Below, in pieces: positions 6,978 to 9,978 of a stretch of DNA of 9,978 nt. A program made the translations under genes and the position numbers. The number at the start of each line of letters is the position of its first letter. Position 1 is the stretch's first letter. The DNA comes from Bacteroidota bacterium (GTDB lineage: Bacteria; Bacteroidota; Bacteroidia; Bacteroidales; UBA1556). The stretch lies in assembly GCA_003648395.1 (NCBI GenBank), contig QMPB01000114.1, positions 1 through 9,978 of the forward strand, written 5' to 3'. The notes below the pieces were generated by a model that was not told where the DNA came from, did not search any database, and saw nothing but the letters and a program-made list of their open reading frames with translations.

Positions 6978-7967
6978 ATGATGGATAAACTCTCAATAAT
7001 TATAGGTCTGCTAAAGAAGGCTATTTCTACAATAGATATAAAAGTATATACGATAAGCATTGTTATAGCATCTTTTATTTGGCTGATAATGACTATGAGT
7101 GATAATTATACAGAAAGGGTGGAGTTTCCTGTTCAATATTCAAATTTTCCTCCAGGCTTGGTTTTAGTAAATAAGCCTGCTGAAGAAATTTCTGTAGATG
7201 TAAAATCACAAGGTTTTGAATTAGCTTCTGTTGCTCTTTCCAAAAATATTTATGTAAATATTGATCTGAATAATATTGAATTTCGCAAATCAAAATACGG
7301 TAGGTATGTTGCTTCTATTGCTACAAAATCATTTAGATATAATATTGTAAATCAATTACAAGTAGATGATGTAGGTAAGGATTTTGTACCAGATTCAATT
7401 TATTTTGTTTTTGATAGTCTTATTACACGAGAAGTACCTATTCGCTTTAATGCCAATATGAATTATTCTGATGGGTATATTAATTATGGTGAGCCACAAA
7501 TTACACCAGCTTATGTAAAAGCTACTGGGCCATCAACAGATATTAGGAAATTAAAATATGTATACACAAGTATGCTTGAAAAAGACAATGTTAATGGCGA
7601 TTATAGTGGATTAGTTTCACTAAAGGCAGAAAAAGATATAAATTATAATATCAAGGAGGTTAATGTTGTGCAAGAGGTTGCAAAATATTCAGAATTTACT
7701 TTTAAGAGAAAGGTGAAACTATTAACTAATATACCAAATCTTAGGGCAAAATTATTTCCTCAAAAAGTAGATATTCTTTGTTCAATGCCTCTGCCTGATT
7801 ATAAAAAACTTAGTGATACCGTTTTTAATCTGACTGTTAGAATTGATAGCTTAGATGTTCTGCATAAAAAGAAGCTATTAATAGATATATCTAGTATCCC
7901 AATGAATGCTGATAATATTAGATTAAGCAACGAGAGTGTGGAATATATAATTATAGATAAAAAATAA
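6978..7967 (+). CDS. YbbR-like domain protein, membrane-anchored
   Basis: A 329-residue protein with one N-terminal membrane segment (about 22-40, KVYTISIVIASFIWLIMTM) and a large extracytoplasmic beta-rich part. The 'D.KVYTISIVIASFIWL' stretch after a short basic helix is the usual YbbR start. Two YbbR-like repeats can be seen: about 45-115 (FPVQYSNFPPGLVLVNKPAEEISVDV region) and about 150-230 (VPIRFNANMNYSDGYINYG and PAYVKATGP); a degenerate third beta unit occupies the C-terminus. In Firmicutes the YbbR protein CdaR regulates a diadenylate cyclase; no cyclase gene is nearby here, so that role should not be carried over. The ATGATG at 6978 allows two starts one codon apart. It is followed after two bases by coaE, a gene order I know from other Bacteroidetes, where yajC often precedes; here the gene before it is the divergent etfB. 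Confidence 0.82.
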   Translation: MMDKLSIIIGLLKKAISTIDIKVYTISIVIASFIWLIMTMSDNYTERVEFPVQYSNFPPGLVLVNKPAEEISVDVKSQGFELASVALSKNIYVNIDLNNIEFRKSKYGRYVASIATKSFRYNIVNQLQVDDVGKDFVPDSIYFVFDSLITREVPIRFNANMNYSDGYINYGEPQITPAYVKATGPSTDIRKLKYVYTSMLEKDNVNGDYSGLVSLKAEKDINYNIKEVNVVQEVAKYSEFTFKRKVKLLTNIPNLRAKLFPQKVDILCSMPLPDYKKLSDTVFNLTVRIDSLDVLHKKKLLIDISSIPMNADNIRLSNESVEYIIIDKK

Positions 7968-7969
7968 AG

Positions 7970-8557
7970 ATGCTAAGAATAGGGCTTACAGGAGGAATAG
8001 GTAGTGGAAAAACAACTGTTGCAAAGATTTTTGCTAAGCTTAATGTTCCAATTTTTTACGGAGATGATGAGGCAAAGAAGATTCTTATTTCAAATAATGT
8101 AAAACAAATGTTGAAGGAGGAGTGGGGCGAAGAGGTTTTTTATGATAATAAAGATGTAAATAAAGCCGCTCTTGCTAATATTGTATTTAATGATGTAGTA
8201 GAGCTGCAAAAATTAAATGGAATTATTCATCCTGAATTATTGAATGAATTTGATAAGTGGGCAATAGATAAAGAGAACGAAGGCTATAAGTATGTAATAT
8301 TAGAGGCCGCAATACTATTTGAGGCAGGTTTTCAGGCTTTTGTGAATAAAACTATTTGTGTATCTGCCACAGATGAAGAACGGATAGAAAGAGTATTAAA
8401 GCGTGATAAAGCCACAAGAGAACAAGTTATTAGTAGAATGAAAAATCAATGGCCTCAAAAGAAAGTTATAGAAATTTCTGATTATGAAATTAAGAATTCA
8501 TCTAGTGATATGATATTGGAAACCATTGCTAATCTTCATAATTTATTCTTGAATTAG
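7970..8557 (+). CDS. coaE: Dephospho-CoA kinase
   Basis: Catalyses the last step of coenzyme A synthesis, ATP-dependent phosphorylation of the 3'-hydroxyl of dephospho-CoA, in the cytoplasm. It has 195 residues, the normal size. The Walker A loop is GGIGSGKTT (8-16). D32/D33 in FYGDDEAKK correspond to the DAD-type substrate/catalytic motif after the second strand. Further CoaE hallmarks are IHPELL (86-91), EAAILFEAGF (112-121), the lid arginines in RVLKRD (141-146), RMKNQWP (156-162) and a D-Y-x-I-x-N motif (ISDYEIKN, 169-176). The ATG is two bases after the ybbR-like stop, so translation is probably coupled. No other CoA synthesis gene is in the window. Confidence 0.96.
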   Translation: MLRIGLTGGIGSGKTTVAKIFAKLNVPIFYGDDEAKKILISNNVKQMLKEEWGEEVFYDNKDVNKAALANIVFNDVVELQKLNGIIHPELLNEFDKWAIDKENEGYKYVILEAAILFEAGFQAFVNKTICVSATDEERIERVLKRDKATREQVISRMKNQWPQKKVIEISDYEIKNSSSDMILETIANLHNLFLN

Positions 8558-8607
8558 AAAAATTTAGTAGTCTATAAAAGTATAATTATAATAATCTTAG
8601 ATCACCC

Positions 8608-8625
8608 GAATTCCAATTCTTTTTT
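8608..8625 (+). terminator. Weak candidate terminator after coaE
   Basis: GAATT CC AATTC (8608-8619) can fold into a very short stem and is followed directly by six Ts (8620-8625). The position, 50 bases after the coaE stop and just before the next promoter-like site, suits a terminator, but the stem is only 4-5 bp and A/T-rich. Confidence 0.25.
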
Positions 8626-8639
8626 GTCTTATATTTTCA

Positions 8640-8647
8640 TATCTTTG
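8640..8647 (+). promoter_or_regulatory. Candidate promoter of the DUF4199-glycosyltransferase pair
   Basis: TATCTTTGC matches the -7 consensus TAnnTTTG perfectly. Expected transcription start is near 8654, about 24 bases before the ATG at 8678. The nearest TTG (8624-8626) is only 13 bases upstream, closer than normal for a -33 element. The site also argues against a TTG start at 8624, which would lie upstream of the transcript. Confidence 0.5.
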
Positions 8648-8677
8648 CTGTGTTATTTAAAACAAAATACTTTTATT

Positions 8678-9202
8678 ATGGAAAAAGATCATAGTACTTT
8701 TAAATTGGCAATGCAGCCAGGTTTGTATGTCGGACTAGTTGCTGTTATGCTTTCATTGGTTTTATGGGCTATTATACCTGATTTACAGTTAAGAAATAAA
8801 TTGGGTTATATTGTATTAGCCATTGTAGGGTTTATGTTTTATATGTATACAGTAAAGTATAGAGAAAATGTAATGGGGGGTGAAATTACTTATGGTGAGT
8901 CTTTTAAGTTCCAACTTTCGATGACAGTAATATATTCAATTATATCAACAATTTATGCTTACTTATTATTTGCAGTATTAGATCCTGGGATGATAGAGAA
9001 TATTAAAGAGATGGCAGCTGAAGAATTGTATAAGCAGAATATGGCTGAGGAGCAAATAGAAGCAGCAATAGAAATGCAGGCTATGTTTATGACACCAGAG
9101 TTTATGACTGTTTCTACTGTTTTTGCAACATTCTTTACAGGACTTCTTCTTGCTTTAATAGTGTCGTTTTTTACAAAAAAAGAAATAACAACTTTCGAAT
9201 AA
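8678..9202 (+). CDS. DUF4199 family inner-membrane protein
   Basis: A 174-residue integral membrane protein of a Bacteroidetes-specific family of unknown function. Four hydrophobic segments are visible: about 12-34, 40-58, 78-100 and 144-167. Family-like features are the glycine-containing first helix (GLYVGLVAVML), the 'Y-R-E-N-x-M-G-G-E-I-T-Y-G-E-S-F' stretch between helices two and three (61-76), and the DPG turn with a following acidic amphipathic helix (102-140, rich in Glu, Ala and Met). The same frame is open back to a TTG at 8624, but the ATG at 8678 is preferred: it follows the promoter-like element and gives the usual N-terminus just before the first helix. A glycosyltransferase gene begins 6 bases after its stop; this neighbourhood is common in the phylum and suggests a shared role in lipid-linked sugar transfer, which is inference. 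Confidence 0.8.
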   Translation: MEKDHSTFKLAMQPGLYVGLVAVMLSLVLWAIIPDLQLRNKLGYIVLAIVGFMFYMYTVKYRENVMGGEITYGESFKFQLSMTVIYSIISTIYAYLLFAVLDPGMIENIKEMAAEELYKQNMAEEQIEAAIEMQAMFMTPEFMTVSTVFATFFTGLLLALIVSFFTKKEITTFE

Positions 9203-9208
9203 TATATT

Positions 9209-9978
9209 ATGCAAATATCGGTTGTAATAGCCACCTTTAACGAGGAAGAATCACTACCAGAATTAACTTCATGGATAGTGAAAGTGATGACGGAAAATAA
9301 CCTAACTTATGAGGTTATATACGTTGATGATGGGAGTACTGATAAATCTTGGCCAATAATTGATGATTTATCAAAAGAGAATCCATCTATAAAAGGTATA
9401 AAGTTTCGCAGAAATTATGGTAAATCAGCAGCACTAAATAGAGCTTTTGATGCAGCCCAAGGTGATGTAATTATTACTATGGATGCTGACCTACAGGATA
9501 GCCCCGACGAAATACCAGAGTTATACCGTATGATAGTTGAAGATGGTTTTGATCTTGTTTCTGGATGGAAAAAGAAGCGTCATGATCCACTTTCGAAAAC
9601 AATACCAACAAAATTATATAATGCTGCGACTCGTAGAATGACTAAAACTGGTCTTCATGATATGAATTGCGGCTTAAAATCATACCGCAAGGATGTAATA
9701 AAAACAGTGGAAGTTTATGGTGAAATGCACCGTTATATTCCTGCGATGGCAAAATGGGCTGGCTTCACTAAAATAGGTGAGAAAGTTGTAGAACACCGCA
9801 AACGCCCTTATGGGTACTCCAAATTTGGACTTGAGCGTTTTATTAATGGTTTTTTGGATCTACTTTCTATCACTTTTATCTCAAAATTTGGAAAGCGCCC
9901 AATGCACCTATTTGGAACGATGGGAACATTCCTGTTTATAATAGGTTTTGGAATATTCATTTACCTAACTATTGCAAA
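9209..9978 (+). CDS. Glycosyltransferase family 2, DPM1/ArnC-like (right end cut off)
   Basis: The first 256 residues of a family 2 glycosyltransferase continue past the window edge. It probably transfers a sugar from a nucleotide donor to polyprenyl phosphate on the cytoplasmic face of the inner membrane. Visible motifs: ISVVIATFNEEESL (3-16), the donor-binding YVDDGSTD (38-45), FRRNYGKSAALNRAF (66-80), the metal-binding MDADLQDSPDEIP (91-103, with D92 and D94), and GLHDMNCGLKSYRKDV (148-163), typical of dolichol-phosphate mannosyltransferase-like enzymes. RKRPYGYSKFGLERF (197-211) is the amphipathic lead-in seen in GtrB/ArnC-type proteins, and a first membrane helix starts near 236 (GTMGTFLFIIGFGIFIYLTI). 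Complete relatives have about 310-320 residues and a second helix, so roughly 60 residues are missing. The ATG lies 6 bases after the DUF4199 stop, implying one transcript. The sugar and the acceptor cannot be told. Confidence 0.93.
   Translation, partial: MQISVVIATFNEEESLPELTSWIVKVMTENNLTYEVIYVDDGSTDKSWPIIDDLSKENPSIKGIKFRRNYGKSAALNRAFDAAQGDVIITMDADLQDSPDEIPELYRMIVEDGFDLVSGWKKKRHDPLSKTIPTKLYNAATRRMTKTGLHDMNCGLKSYRKDVIKTVEVYGEMHRYIPAMAKWAGFTKIGEKVVEHRKRPYGYSKFGLERFINGFLDLLSITFISKFGKRPMHLFGTMGTFLFIIGFGIFIYLTIA

Noticed and set aside
8571..8600. A/T palindromes such as TATAATTATA after coaE
   Set aside because: Short A/T-only palindromes are expected by chance in sequence of this composition.
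8624..8677. 18-residue N-terminal extension of the DUF4199 protein from a TTG
   Set aside because: The -7 promoter element lies inside this stretch and the ATG at 8678 gives the expected N-terminus.
8959..9234. Minus-strand open frame of 91 codons
   Set aside because: It is antisense to the DUF4199 gene and runs into the start of the glycosyltransferase; no family resemblance.
1..9978. CRISPR array, tRNA/rRNA genes, insertion sequence or defence island
   Set aside because: Reading both strands I found no regularly spaced repeats, no cloverleaf-like segments, no transposase or terminal inverted repeats, and no defence-type genes; nearly all sequence is covered by ordinary genes.

Overview
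The window looks like the chromosome of an AT-rich member of the Bacteroidetes, probably an anaerobic Bacteroidales/Marinilabiliales-type lineage. The pointers are strong A/T bias, few Shine-Dalgarno sequences, several perfect copies of the Bacteroidetes -7 promoter element TAnnTTTG, and lineage-typical families: a CarboxypepD_reg-like secreted protein, a YbbR-coaE pair, and a DUF4199-glycosyltransferase pair. I see no mobile element, CRISPR array, tRNA, rRNA or phage gene. This is mostly ordinary core chromosome.

Layout. Bases 1-106 hold the tail of an unidentified plus-strand gene. From 167 to 3028 three minus-strand genes follow one another in the order of transcription: a small CoA-binding (Rossmann) protein, a DEDDh 3'-5' exonuclease, and a secreted protein with an N-terminal carboxypeptidase-regulatory-like beta domain. 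From 3148 to 6809 lies a minus-strand operon, etfB-etfA-acyl-CoA dehydrogenase, closed by a clear intrinsic terminator at 3092-3126. A 168-base divergent intergenic region (6810-6977) separates it from the plus-strand pair ybbR-like and coaE (6978-8557). After a short gap with a promoter-like site comes a second plus-strand pair: a four-helix DUF4199 membrane protein and a DPM1/ArnC-like family 2 glycosyltransferase that runs off the right edge.

How the genes work together. The acyl-CoA dehydrogenase passes electrons to the electron-transfer flavoprotein EtfAB, its operon partner. Both Etf subunits carry the sequence signature of the FixAB/bifurcating-type group, so the operon may encode an NADH/ferredoxin-linked enoyl-CoA reducing or acyl-CoA oxidising complex rather than plain respiratory beta-oxidation. 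The dehydrogenase is of the long (about 570 aa) type rather than the short Bcd type, which makes the pairing the most interesting point in the window. CoaE makes coenzyme A and YbbR is an envelope-anchored protein; the DUF4199/GT2 pair suggests polyprenyl-phosphate sugar transfer at the inner membrane. A secondary observation is that two -7 promoter elements lie only 4-10 bases before start codons, hinting at leaderless or near-leaderless transcripts.
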